In this document: positions 19,385 to 28,275 of the stretch, piece after piece | Position numbering within the stretch: the first letter of the stretch is position 1 | Layout: each line of letters begins with the position of its first letter | Assembly (NCBI RefSeq): GCF_947501665.1 | Contig: NZ_CANMWS010000030.1 | Span: forward strand, 1 to 64,000 | DNA from: an uncultured Shewanella sp. | GTDB taxonomy: Bacteria; Pseudomonadota; Gammaproteobacteria; Enterobacterales; Shewanellaceae | Length of the DNA stretch: 64,000 bases | Reading direction: 5' to 3' | Translations under genes and position numbers: made by a program | The notes under the pieces: generated by a model | Told to the model about the DNA's origin: nothing | What the model saw: the letters and a program-made list of their open reading frames with translations, nothing else | Database searches by the model: none

Positions 19385-20026
19385 ATGGAATCAACAGAAA
19401 AGTTGACCGACACCAACGCAATTCTTGCGTATTTGTATGAAACATTTCCTTTATGCTTTGTTGCTGAAGGTGAAACTAAGCCATTAAAGATTGGATTGTT
19501 TCAGGATTTGGCTGAAAGGTTATCTGATGATTCTAAAGTCAGTAAAACTCAATTAAGAATCGCTTTACGTCGCTATACCAGTAGTTGGCGTTATTTGAAA
19601 TGTATTAAGCCTGGCGTCCAACGTGTTGACCTAGAAGGGCAAGCTTGCGGGGAGCTAGAGCAAGAGCATATTGAGCATGCTCAAACCACACTTAAAGCCA
19701 GTCAAGAAAAAGCTAAAGCGAAGCGATTAGCACAAGCGGCTAAACATGCTGAAAAGGCGCCTAAAGTTAACAAGAAGCCTGTTAAGAAAACCGCCCCAAA
19801 ACGTGCACCTGCTGCAAAACCAAACAAATTAGAAAAGAAACCTGCTCCTAAGGTTGAACTTGTGCCAGCAGTGCTTACTGAACTAAAGCAAAATCAACGT
19901 GTTAATGTAAAGCTAGGGCAATCTCCTGTCGCTGGCATTATTTTAGATATCAAAAAAGAAGATGTGAGTGTTCAGTTAGATTCTGGTTTAACGGTTAAAG
20001 TACGCGCTGAACATATAATGCTGTAA
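19385..20026 (+). CDS. proQ: RNA chaperone ProQ
   Basis: 213 residues from the ATG at 19385, six bases after GGAAG; a longer frame from 19331 is AT-rich leader. It has a FinO-like N-domain (AILAYLYETFPLCF, SKTQLRIALRRYTSSWRYLKC), a Lys/Ala/Pro-rich linker (about residues 100-155) and a C-terminal KOW/Tudor-like domain (RVNVKLGQSPVAGIILDI). ProQ binds structured sRNAs and 3' ends and affects osmotic and envelope genes. It is followed by prc 29 bases later, the classical proQ-prc order. Confidence 0.95.
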   Translation: MESTEKLTDTNAILAYLYETFPLCFVAEGETKPLKIGLFQDLAERLSDDSKVSKTQLRIALRRYTSSWRYLKCIKPGVQRVDLEGQACGELEQEHIEHAQTTLKASQEKAKAKRLAQAAKHAEKAPKVNKKPVKKTAPKRAPAAKPNKLEKKPAPKVELVPAVLTELKQNQRVNVKLGQSPVAGIILDIKKEDVSVQLDSGLTVKVRAEHIML

Positions 20027-20055
20027 TGGCGAAATAGTAAAGGAGTAACTTGTTG

Positions 20056-22095
20056 ATGCGAAAACTCATTCTGGCTGCAACTGTCGTCAGTATTTTTGTA
20101 GGATTTTCTGCCTGGGCCGTTAGCCCTTCAATCCCCTTCAGCGAGTTACCCGCTTTAAAGCAGGAGCCTCAGCATAAGGTAGCGAGTAAACGGGTGACCG
20201 ATTTGTTTAGTCGCTCTCACTATCGTCGATTTGTTCTTGATGATGTGTTTTCAGAGCAAGTTTTTGATAGTTATTTAAAGCAATTAGATTATCGCCACAA
20301 TGTTTTGCTGCAGTCAGATGTTGATGGTTTTCAAAAGTATGCAAAGCAATTTGATACTATGTTAGAAACCGGTGACTTAAAACCTGCTTATGATATGTTT
20401 CAAGTCACCGAAAAAAGACGTTATGAACGTTTTGCCTATGCGTTGTCTTTACTCGATAAGAAAATGAATTTTGACTTAGCGGGTGATAAATACCAATTTG
20501 ATAGAGAAGATGCCCCTTGGCCAAAAACAGAAGCTGAGCTTAATGAGCTTTGGCGAGAGCGTGTCAAATACGATGCATTAAATTTGAAATTAGCGGGTAA
20601 ATCTTGGGACGAGATTGTAACGGTTCTGACCAAGCGCTATAACAATGCGATTAAACGTTTAAGTCAAACCAACAGTGAAGATGTTTTTCAAGCGGTTATG
20701 AATGCATTTGCTCGTACGGTTGAACCCCATACCAGTTACCTTTCTCCTCGAAATGCTGAACGTTTCCAAATGGAAATGAATTTGAGTCTTGAAGGGATTG
20801 GTGCTGTGTTGCAAATGGATAATGATTATACGGTGATTAAGAGTTTAGTTGCCGGTGGTCCAGCTGCAAGTAGTGATAAACTGGCACCTGAAGATAAAAT
20901 CGTTGGCGTGGCACAAGACGGCAAAGACATGGTCGATGTGATAGGCTGGCGTCTCGATGATGTGGTTGAATTAATTAAAGGCCCTAAAGGTAGCAAAGTC
21001 ACGTTAGAAATTTTGCCTAAGAAAGGGGGATCGTCTGCTAAAACCTTTAATGTCACGATTACTCGCGATAAAATTCGATTAGAAGATCGCGCTGCAAGCT
21101 CGAAAATCATTGAGCCTGAAGAAGGCATTTATGCTGGCCGTAAAGTGGGTGTGATAAAAATTCCTGGTTTTTATATGGGATTATCAAAAGATGTATCTAA
21201 CGAGCTGACGCAATTAAAAGAAAGTAAAGTCGAAGGTGTGATCATTGATTTGCGCGGTAATGGTGGTGGTGCATTAACGGAAGCGTCATTACTAACTGGG
21301 TTGTTTATTGATCAAGGCCCAGTTGTGCAAATTCGTGATGCCAATGGACGAGTGACTCAAAATCGTGATAATGATGGTAAAACCACTTATGCAGGGCCGT
21401 TAACTGTGATGGTTGATCGTTACAGTGCTTCTGCATCGGAAATTTTTGCCGCAGCACTGCAAGATTATGACAGAGCGTTAATCGTGGGTGAGTCAACCTA
21501 TGGTAAAGGCACAGTGCAGCAGCATAAAAGCTTAGGCCGGATTTATGATTTATACGATAAGCCTCTTGGTCATGTACAATACACTATTGCGAAGTTCTAC
21601 CGTATCAATGGTGGCAGCACTCAATTGAAAGGTGTCACACCGGATATTAAATACCCGAGTGCATTAGAGCCTGGAGAGTACGGTGAAGCAGAGTCTAAGA
21701 ATGCACTGCCTTGGGATAAAGTACCAGTGGCGAAGTACAAGACCTTGAATGATATCACTCCCGGTATGATTGCTCAGCTTGATGCTGCCTATAAACAACG
21801 TATTAAGACAGATGTTGAATTTGGTTATATTAACAGTGATATTGCTGAGTTTAAGAAGCATCATAATGAGAAAAGTGTGTCATTAGTCGAAAGTGAGCGT
21901 TTAAGCGAGCGTGAAGAAAATGACAAAAAGCAGCTTGATAGAATCAATGAGCGTCGTGTTAAAGCGGGCCTTAAGAAAGTGAAGTCTCTTGATGATGTCG
22001 ATGATAAAGTTGAGCCTGTGGATGCATTTTTAAATGAAACTGTCTACATTACTTTAGATTTAGCAACAGCAGAAAAAACGGCTAAATCAAAGTAG
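20056..22095 (+). CDS. prc: Tail-specific (C-terminal processing) protease Prc
   Basis: 679 residues from the ATG at 20056, nine bases after AGGAGT (two TTG codons precede it in frame). A signal peptide ends near SAWA. A PDZ domain covers about residues 230-320 (LEGIGAVLQ ... GGPAASSDKL). The Ser-Lys dyad lies in YSASASEIFAAALQDY and YGKGTVQ. Prc is a periplasmic protease that trims penicillin-binding protein 3 and degrades SsrA-tagged and other proteins by their C-termini. It closes the proQ-prc operon, with a strong terminator 18 bases after the stop. Confidence 0.96.
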   Translation: MRKLILAATVVSIFVGFSAWAVSPSIPFSELPALKQEPQHKVASKRVTDLFSRSHYRRFVLDDVFSEQVFDSYLKQLDYRHNVLLQSDVDGFQKYAKQFDTMLETGDLKPAYDMFQVTEKRRYERFAYALSLLDKKMNFDLAGDKYQFDREDAPWPKTEAELNELWRERVKYDALNLKLAGKSWDEIVTVLTKRYNNAIKRLSQTNSEDVFQAVMNAFARTVEPHTSYLSPRNAERFQMEMNLSLEGIGAVLQMDNDYTVIKSLVAGGPAASSDKLAPEDKIVGVAQDGKDMVDVIGWRLDDVVELIKGPKGSKVTLEILPKKGGSSAKTFNVTITRDKIRLEDRAASSKIIEPEEGIYAGRKVGVIKIPGFYMGLSKDVSNELTQLKESKVEGVIIDLRGNGGGALTEASLLTGLFIDQGPVVQIRDANGRVTQNRDNDGKTTYAGPLTVMVDRYSASASEIFAAALQDYDRALIVGESTYGKGTVQQHKSLGRIYDLYDKPLGHVQYTIAKFYRINGGSTQLKGVTPDIKYPSALEPGEYGEAESKNALPWDKVPVAKYKTLNDITPGMIAQLDAAYKQRIKTDVEFGYINSDIAEFKKHHNEKSVSLVESERLSEREENDKKQLDRINERRVKAGLKKVKSLDDVDDKVEPVDAFLNETVYITLDLATAEKTAKSK

Positions 22096-22112
22096 TGGTT
22101 ATTGTTTTCAAT

Positions 22113-22141
22113 AAAAAAACGCGCTTATAGCGCGTTTTTTT
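22113..22141 (+). terminator. Intrinsic terminator after prc
   Basis: A seven-A tract, CGCGC stem, five-base loop (TTATA), GCGCG stem and T7 form a textbook hairpin plus U tract. It is symmetrical enough to work in both directions. Confidence 0.95.
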
Positions 22142-22185
22142 ATGTGTATTTTGAATTAAAATTAAGAGATTAAGGAAAGTATGTT

Positions 22186-24753
22186 ATGTCTCAACTGGAA
22201 CCTAAATACCTAAAAGATTATCAAGCTCCGCTATTTACGATTAGCCATATTGATTTAGCCTTTGATTTAGCGGCGGCGAACACAAAAGTCAACGCGACCA
22301 GTCAAGTCATTAGGCAAGGTAAGCATCAAGAAGCGTTAATCCTTGATGGTGACGATATTCAAATCCAGTCCGTTAAAATAAATGGCCAAGAGACAGATTA
22401 TCAGATCCTTGATGGCAAGCTGGTCATAAATACCGCCTTAGATCAATTTGAATTAGAGATAGTGACCTTACTGGATCCCCAAGCGAATTCCAGTTTAGAA
22501 GGGCTTTACATATCAGATGGAGCTTATTGTACCCAATGTGAAGCTGAAGGATTCAGGCGTATTACTTACTTTCTTGATAGACCAGACGTATTAGCAATTT
22601 ACACGGTAACCATTACGGCGCCCAAACAGGGTTTTCCTTATTTACTCAGTAATGGAAATTTAATTGAACAAGGCGAAGTGGATGAATTGAATCACTATGT
22701 GAAATGGCACGATCCTTTTCCCAAACCCGCTTATTTATTTGCCTTAGTAGCTGGGGATTTTGATCTCTTAGAAGATAGCTATCAAACCAAGAGTGGCCGA
22801 CAAGTAACATTACAAGTGTTTGTTGATAAAGGTAACCTTTATAAAGCTCATCATGCTATAGCGTCATTGAAAAAATCCATGCAGTGGGATGAGGAACGAT
22901 TTAACCTTGAGTATGATCTCGATATTTACATGATTGTCGCCGTTGATTTTTTCAATATGGGGGCGATGGAAAATAAAGGCTTAAATGTCTTTAATACCAA
23001 ATACGTGTTAGCAGATAAACGAACGGCAACGGATGATGACTACCATGGTATTGAGTCGGTTGTGGGTCATGAGTATTTTCATAATTGGACAGGCAATCGC
23101 GTGACTTGCCGTGATTGGTTTCAGCTGAGCTTAAAAGAAGGGTTAACGGTTTTTCGCGATCAAGAGTTTAGCTCTGACTTAGGATCGCGTGCCGTTAATC
23201 GTATTCATGCTATTCGAGTCATGAAAAACCAGCAATTTGCAGAAGATGCAGGTCCGATGGCGCATCCTATACGCCCAGCTCAAGTGATTGAGATGAACAA
23301 TTTCTATACAGTGACTGTGTATAATAAAGGCGCAGAGGTGATCCGCATGATGCACACCTTGCTAGGTGAAGCGCGTTTTCAAGCAGGAATGGCTTTGTAT
23401 TTTGAACGTCATGATGGTCAAGCGGTCACTTGCGATGACTTTGTGAGTGCAATGGAGTCAGCATCAAATGTGGATCTGACTCAATTTAGACGTTGGTACA
23501 GCCAAGCCGGTACGCCAGTGGTGACGGTTGAGGAGACATTTGATGATGTCGCGGGACGTTATCAGTTAACTTTATCGCAAATGACGCCGCAAACGCCCGA
23601 TAAGTTGGATAAATTACCGTTACATATCCCTTTTGACATTGAGCTGTTAAATGCCGAAGGTGAGTCGATTTTATCACAAGTGATCGATGTCAAAGAGTCG
23701 ACACAAACACTCAAGTTTGAAGGGCTGTCCCATAAACCTGTTGCATCATTACTGCAAAATTTCTCAGCACCTGTGCGGTTAAAGTTTGCTTATAGTATTG
23801 AACAATTGGTGCATATTATGGCCTTTGCCAGCAGTGAAGTCGCGCGCTGGGAAGCATCGGTGAATTTATTTAGTCATGCTATTTGGGAGAATGTGGCTCA
23901 TTTGCAGGCTGGTACAGCTATGGTGCTGGACCCTCGTATTATTGATGCGTTTAAAGGGGTTATCCTTAATGAAACACTGGATAAAGCGTTAGTGGCAGAA
24001 ATTTTAACCTTACCAAGCTTATCGGCATTAATAGAGCAAGTGGAACAAGTTGACTTGGATAAGTTAAGTTTAGCAAGAGCCTTCGCCATTGAGCAAATTG
24101 CTGAAGGTTGTGAGGATGAACTTTTAGCGCGCTATACCGAACTTAATCTGATTGATGATGCAGGGGCTCGAGCGTTTAAAAATAAATGTTTAGCATTACT
24201 CATTGACTGTAATGATGAGTATCAAACCTTGGCGGCGACTCAATTTGAGCAAGCTGATAATATGACTAATAGTTTAGGGGCGTTGCTTGCCTTGAATGTG
24301 CAAGGGTCAAGTGTGCGTCAAGACTTGATGAGTGCATTTGAACAAACTTGGATAGATACGCCGCTGGTTATGGATAAATGGTTTAGTTTACATGCCCAAT
24401 GGCATGATGAAGCTTGTATTGAGCAGCTGTCATCACTGCTTAATCATCAAGCTTTTAGTTTATCAAACCCGAATCGTGTCCGTTCATTAGTGGGCGTATT
24501 CGCGGCTGGAAATATCAATGAATTTCATCGCGTCGATGGGAAAGGCTATCAATTTGTGACGGATATTTTAATTCAGCTCAATAGTGTTAATCCTCAAGTG
24601 GCTGCTAGAGTGATAACGCCACTCATTCAGTTTAAAAAGTTTGACGAAAAGCGTCAGAGCTTAATGAAAGCGGCACTACAACGACTATTGGATTTACCGG
24701 ATCTGTCTAAAGACTTATTTGAGAAAGTCTCTAAAGCGTTAGATGTTGCATAA
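22186..24753 (+). CDS. pepN: Aminopeptidase N (M1 family)
   Basis: 855 residues, close to E. coli PepN (870). It is a zinc metallopeptidase that removes N-terminal residues in the cytoplasm. Seen: the substrate-binding exopeptidase motif GAMENKGLNVFN and the zinc site HEYFHNWTGNRVTCRDWFQLSLKEGLTVF (HEXXH-18-E), then the C-terminal alpha-helical domain. The second His-associated Tyr region (NNFYTVTVYNKGAEVIRMM) is intact. It is a single gene flanked by terminators on both sides. Confidence 0.97.
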   Translation: MSQLEPKYLKDYQAPLFTISHIDLAFDLAAANTKVNATSQVIRQGKHQEALILDGDDIQIQSVKINGQETDYQILDGKLVINTALDQFELEIVTLLDPQANSSLEGLYISDGAYCTQCEAEGFRRITYFLDRPDVLAIYTVTITAPKQGFPYLLSNGNLIEQGEVDELNHYVKWHDPFPKPAYLFALVAGDFDLLEDSYQTKSGRQVTLQVFVDKGNLYKAHHAIASLKKSMQWDEERFNLEYDLDIYMIVAVDFFNMGAMENKGLNVFNTKYVLADKRTATDDDYHGIESVVGHEYFHNWTGNRVTCRDWFQLSLKEGLTVFRDQEFSSDLGSRAVNRIHAIRVMKNQQFAEDAGPMAHPIRPAQVIEMNNFYTVTVYNKGAEVIRMMHTLLGEARFQAGMALYFERHDGQAVTCDDFVSAMESASNVDLTQFRRWYSQAGTPVVTVEETFDDVAGRYQLTLSQMTPQTPDKLDKLPLHIPFDIELLNAEGESILSQVIDVKESTQTLKFEGLSHKPVASLLQNFSAPVRLKFAYSIEQLVHIMAFASSEVARWEASVNLFSHAIWENVAHLQAGTAMVLDPRIIDAFKGVILNETLDKALVAEILTLPSLSALIEQVEQVDLDKLSLARAFAIEQIAEGCEDELLARYTELNLIDDAGARAFKNKCLALLIDCNDEYQTLAATQFEQADNMTNSLGALLALNVQGSSVRQDLMSAFEQTWIDTPLVMDKWFSLHAQWHDEACIEQLSSLLNHQAFSLSNPNRVRSLVGVFAAGNINEFHRVDGKGYQFVTDILIQLNSVNPQVAARVITPLIQFKKFDEKRQSLMKAALQRLLDLPDLSKDLFEKVSKALDVA

Positions 24754-24797
24754 CATTGACCTAATGTCATGATGTGACGTTAATTGATGACTCAACA

Positions 24798-24827
24798 GGC
24801 TTTCCATATTCAGGAAAGCCTTTTTTA
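24798..24827 (+). terminator. Intrinsic terminator after pepN
   Basis: AGGCTTTCC and GGAAAGCCT form a nine-base perfect stem with a seven-base loop, followed by six T residues. Confidence 0.93.
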
Positions 24828-24900
24828 TGCCAATCAGTGGATCATTATTTTATTTTGTCTTAGAATTAAAACCTATGTTGTAACAGGAAGTTAAGTTATT

Positions 24901-25545
24901 ATGGACAATATTTTAGTGTATTCTGATAGTATTTCATGGGGGATTATCCCGAATACGCGAAAGCGTCTCGCCTTTGATGAGCGCTGGACAGGCGTAATGG
25001 AAAAAGTGTTACTGGAGAAAGGTAAGTCAGTCCGTATCATTGAAAATTGCTTAAATGGTCGTCGTACGGTGTGGAGCGATCCATTTAGGGCGGGCCGTGA
25101 TGGCTCTGAAGGTTTGGCGCAAGTGATTGAAATGCACTCTCCTCTGAAATTGGTTATTGTGATGTTGGGCAATAATGATTTTCAATGTACTCACGACAAT
25201 AGCGTTGCGCTTTCAGGTCAAGGCATGGTTAAGCTCATTAATATTATTCGTCAAGCACCGATCGAACCTGGCATGCCTGTGCCGCAAATTATGGTGGTCG
25301 CTTCCCCTAAATTAAAGCCAGTTAAAGGGACTATTGCCTATAAATTCGAAGGGGCTGTTGAGCGCAGTCAAGGTCTAGCTGCAGAATATTCAATTATCGC
25401 GAAAGCTTACCAAACCTTGTATTTCGATGCCGCCTCTGTTGTTGAAATGAGTGATATCGATGGCCTCCATTTAGATAAAGACTCACATGAAATCTTAGGT
25501 AAAGCATTAGCCAATCGAGTATCTGCAAGCGTGCTGGCAAAGTAG
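24901..25545 (+). CDS. SGNH/GDSL-family hydrolase
   Basis: 214 residues without a signal peptide. Conserved blocks are block I with the nucleophile Ser (LVYSDSISWG, where the usual GDS reads SDS), the block II region NCLNGRRTVWSDPF, block III GNNDFQ, and block V DGLHLD with the catalytic Asp and His. Such enzymes hydrolyse esters of small acyl or acetyl groups, and the N-terminus resembles bacterial arylesterases. A natural substrate cannot be told. It is a lone gene between the pepN terminator and the degenerate region. Confidence 0.82.
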   Translation: MDNILVYSDSISWGIIPNTRKRLAFDERWTGVMEKVLLEKGKSVRIIENCLNGRRTVWSDPFRAGRDGSEGLAQVIEMHSPLKLVIVMLGNNDFQCTHDNSVALSGQGMVKLINIIRQAPIEPGMPVPQIMVVASPKLKPVKGTIAYKFEGAVERSQGLAAEYSIIAKAYQTLYFDAASVVEMSDIDGLHLDKDSHEILGKALANRVSASVLAK

Positions 25546-25655
25546 TATTTCTTTTAAAACAACCAGTTGATTACACTTAAAGCAAAGTGTTAACATGTTT
25601 ATGTTGTGGGGTATTGTTCTCCACTTTAAGCATAAAACACTGGAGTTGTATTTCT

Positions 25656-25786
25656 ATGGTTGGATCGTTAAAAAATGTTTTTTGTTTAAGCTTGATGATG
25701 TCATTAAGCGCGGGCGATTAAGTTGTCGCAAGTCCCATCAAAAGATGTACCGTTTGTTGATTGGATGTTAGATGAGAGTTGGGTAC
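25656..25786 (+). pseudogene. Remnant of a small secreted protein gene
   Basis: CTGGAG lies before the ATG at 25656, which opens a signal-peptide-like stretch (MVGSLKNVFCLSLMMSLSAG) stopped at 25719. One base out of phase the reading continues as SQVPSKDVPFVDWMLDESW until about 25785, where antisense dehydrogenase homology begins. It looks like the 5' end of a frameshifted, truncated gene. The family is unknown. Confidence 0.45.
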
Positions 25787-26088
25787 TCAATCAAATTGGC
25801 AATATTTTGCTGCGTCATAGCTTTTTTGAATATGATCGCCAGCAATAGTATCAAAGATGGTATCAAATCCCAGACCTTGAGTGATGTCATTGACATATTG
25901 TGAAACCGACGTTGTGGATGTATCAATAATATGATCAGCGCCGATAGTCTTAGCCTGTTCATAATTGTTTGCTAGGCTAGGCTAGTCGCGGAGACTGTCG
26001 CGCCTAAATGTTTTGCGAGTTGATGGCAATATGACCCACTCCACCTGTTGCACCATGAATAAGGACATTGTCACCCTGTTTGATTTTT
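25787..26088 (-). pseudogene. Decayed zinc-type alcohol dehydrogenase / quinone reductase
   Basis: Read on the minus strand, it encodes KIKQGDNVLIHGATGGVGH, then after a one-base deletion QLAKHLGATVSAT, then after a small CTAGC duplication ANNYEQAKTIGADHIID and FDTIFDTIAGDHIQKSYDAAK, ending at a stop at 25787. These are the nucleotide-binding middle and following strands of a medium-chain dehydrogenase/quinone reductase. The N-terminal catalytic domain is missing and the reading frame is broken at least twice, so the gene is dead. Confidence 0.8.
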
Positions 26089-26445
26089 CTTTTGTGTGCT
26101 AGTGAAGCGTATTTAAAAGGACGTAAGCCATTATCATTGCCGTTTGAATTAACTGAGCATCAATGTATTTTATACCGTTATTCTGGTTGGCAAGATTGGT
26201 TTCTTATGCAATAAAAAGCCGTTAAGTTTGATATTAAACATGGTTCATCGGTCAATTCAGTTAATGGACAAAAACAATTATTGCTCAGCCATGCAGGCTT
26301 ATCACTTATGCCATATTGGGCAGTGAAGCAGGAATTGGAAAGTGGGGCATTAGTCCATGTATATTGTCTGAACATCATTTTAGTCCCTATGAGCGATTAA
26401 GTTTGACCTATGCTGTGTATTTAAAGTGGCATTTGAGGCCCCCCT
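26089..26445 (+). pseudogene. Decayed LysR-family regulator (effector domain only)
   Basis: In frame from 26089: LLCASEAYLKG, then LTEHQCILYRYSGWQDW, an in-frame stop at 26212, then GLSLMPYWAVKQELESGALVHV, and after a frameshift near 26365 LSEHHFSPYERLSLTYAVYL. These match the inducer-binding domain of LysR regulators from the cysteine-site strand to the penultimate strand. The helix-turn-helix half is gone. It begins exactly where the minus-strand dehydrogenase homology stops. Confidence 0.8.
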
Positions 26446-26733
26446 AAAAATAACGCTTTTATTCATTTTTTGAATGAGAAATTGAATAATCGATAATCTT
26501 GTTTGAGTTATTACTAATATAACTCATAGCCTATTAGTATTATTTTTTAAATTTAAACACCATGTCAATAGGGGTTAATCATACTTATTGCTATATATTT
26601 TAATGCCAAAGCGTTAAATACTAGTTGTATTTAATAAGTAATTACACTAGGTTACTATTATTAAAATGTTAATCTAATCGCTGTTCATCTTCCTAATTTT
26701 TATTTGATAATGTGAAATAGGTGTGAGTATTCA
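26446..26733. other. AT-rich spacer upstream of the glycosyltransferase operon
   Basis: No gene was seen. It is very AT-rich and likely holds the promoter of the 26.7-31 kb operon. No clear repeats. Confidence 0.4.
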
Positions 26734-27492
26734 ATGTCTTTAATTTCCGTGGTGTTACCGGCAAAGAATGAGCAAGGCAATATTGGTCAGTTAATTCAAG
26801 AAATTCATCAGAGTTTGCATCAGCAATATTCATTTGAAATTGTGATCACTGATGATGGCAGTGATGATAGAACGGTTCAAGAAGCCATCGATATGGCACA
26901 GTTTTGTGGTTGTGCATTGCAAGTATTATCCCACTCTCATAGCTGTGGTCAAAGCACTGGTGTGTATAGTGCGGTTTGTTACGCTAAGGGAGATTGGATT
27001 ATTACCTCTGATGCAGATGGGCAAAATGATCCGGCTGATTATCCCAAACTGATCATGCTTGCACAGCAACAAAGACAAACTCACTTTTGTATTGCAGGCT
27101 TTAGACATCAGAGACTTGATACACCTTGGGTAAGATTTCAATCTCGATTTGCTAATGCAATACGCCAATTATTATTAGGTGATGGTGTACCTGATTCAGG
27201 TTGTGGGTTAAAGCTTTTTCCTAAAAAGACATTCATGTTATTGCCCTATTTTGATCATATGCATCGTTTTTTACCTGCGTTAATTAAACGATTAGGAGGA
27301 GAGGTTGTGATATGTCCGGTCAATCATAGAGAGCGAAATGCAGGTGCATCAAATTATAATGTTTGGAATCGATTATGGGTGGGGGTAGTTGATTTATTAG
27401 GGGTTATTTGGTTGAGGCAAAGAACTAAATACCCAAGCTCTGTGACTGTTCGTTTTGATTCAAACGATGAGAGCTCAGTGAATAATCCATGA
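26734..27492 (+). CDS. Family 2 glycosyltransferase (polyprenyl-phosphate type)
   Basis: 252 residues. A GT-A fold is shown by ISVVLPAKNEQGNIGQLIQEI, the nucleotide-binding DDGSDDRT, and the DxD-like SDADGQNDPAD. Without C-terminal membrane helices it resembles dolichyl-phosphate-mannose synthase-type enzymes, which load a sugar onto polyprenyl phosphate at the inner face of the cytoplasmic membrane. The gene overlaps the next by four bases (ATGA). With the ArnT-like transferase and the UDP-glucuronate 4-epimerase downstream, the sugar may be galacturonate. Confidence 0.85.
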   Translation: MSLISVVLPAKNEQGNIGQLIQEIHQSLHQQYSFEIVITDDGSDDRTVQEAIDMAQFCGCALQVLSHSHSCGQSTGVYSAVCYAKGDWIITSDADGQNDPADYPKLIMLAQQQRQTHFCIAGFRHQRLDTPWVRFQSRFANAIRQLLLGDGVPDSGCGLKLFPKKTFMLLPYFDHMHRFLPALIKRLGGEVVICPVNHRERNAGASNYNVWNRLWVGVVDLLGVIWLRQRTKYPSSVTVRFDSNDESSVNNP

Positions 27493-28199
27493 AAGTACTA
27501 TTTATTAACGTACTGTCTTTAAAAGCGCTATTCTTGAAAGTACTCTCCTTGAAAGTACTTAGACTTCTCTTATTTGTTGCTGTGGTTGGCTTGTTATTAA
27601 GTGATGTGATCGAGCCTATTTTAATACATTTATCCGATAAGAATTGGATCGCTTTATATCTACAACAAGAAGGCATAACAGGTTATGCCTTCTTGTTTTT
27701 TGCGACATTCATGTTTGTTTTTATTGGTGGACCTAGGCAAATCAATGGCTTGTTATACGGCTATTTATTGGGGGCCTTCAATGGGATGCTTTTTGCTGTT
27801 GTGGTGAGTTTAGTGGCGGCAAGTATGAATTATTGGCTTGCTCATTATCTGTTTTCTCATTGGTTGCGAACACATTTTACTCATAAAATATACACCTTCC
27901 AGTTATTTTGTCAGCGAAAACCTTTTTATAAGATTTTACTCTTACGTCTCTTTCCTGTGGGGAGCAATTTATTGACTAATGTGTTTTGTGGTGGCATTGG
28001 TATTAAGTATTTTCCTTTCATTAGTGCGAGCGCTGTGGGTTATATACCCCAAACCCTTATTTTTAGTTTAATTGGAGCGGGGATTAATACGCTTAATAAC
28101 CAGTTGGTATATTTAAGTTTAGTGTTATTTGGGATGAGTCTACTCATCACACGTTACCTTTATCGTGATCATATGAAATCAATCCGTCCTGAAATATGA
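27489..28199 (+). CDS. VTT/TVP38 (DedA-like) membrane protein
   Basis: 236 residues with several hydrophobic helices and VTT-domain landmarks: the GG-PRQ segment in FVFIGGPRQINGLLYGYLLGA and the RLFPVGSNLLTN re-entrant motif. Recent work links VTT and DedA proteins to flipping of phospholipids or polyprenyl phosphate. Here it sits between the GT2 loader and the ArnT-like transferase, where a flippase for the lipid-linked sugar or for carrier recycling would be expected. The first 25 codons contain short near-repeats (LSLKALFLKVLSLKVL), so the true start could be slightly downstream. Confidence 0.78.
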   Translation: MKVLFINVLSLKALFLKVLSLKVLRLLLFVAVVGLLLSDVIEPILIHLSDKNWIALYLQQEGITGYAFLFFATFMFVFIGGPRQINGLLYGYLLGAFNGMLFAVVVSLVAASMNYWLAHYLFSHWLRTHFTHKIYTFQLFCQRKPFYKILLLRLFPVGSNLLTNVFCGGIGIKYFPFISASAVGYIPQTLIFSLIGAGINTLNNQLVYLSLVLFGMSLLITRYLYRDHMKSIRPEI

Positions 28200-28275
28200 T
28201 TGAGCATGATTTAGGAATTCGATTCAATTGAGAGTGAATTATCACAGGTATCTATTTTAAAGGATGATATTGTCA

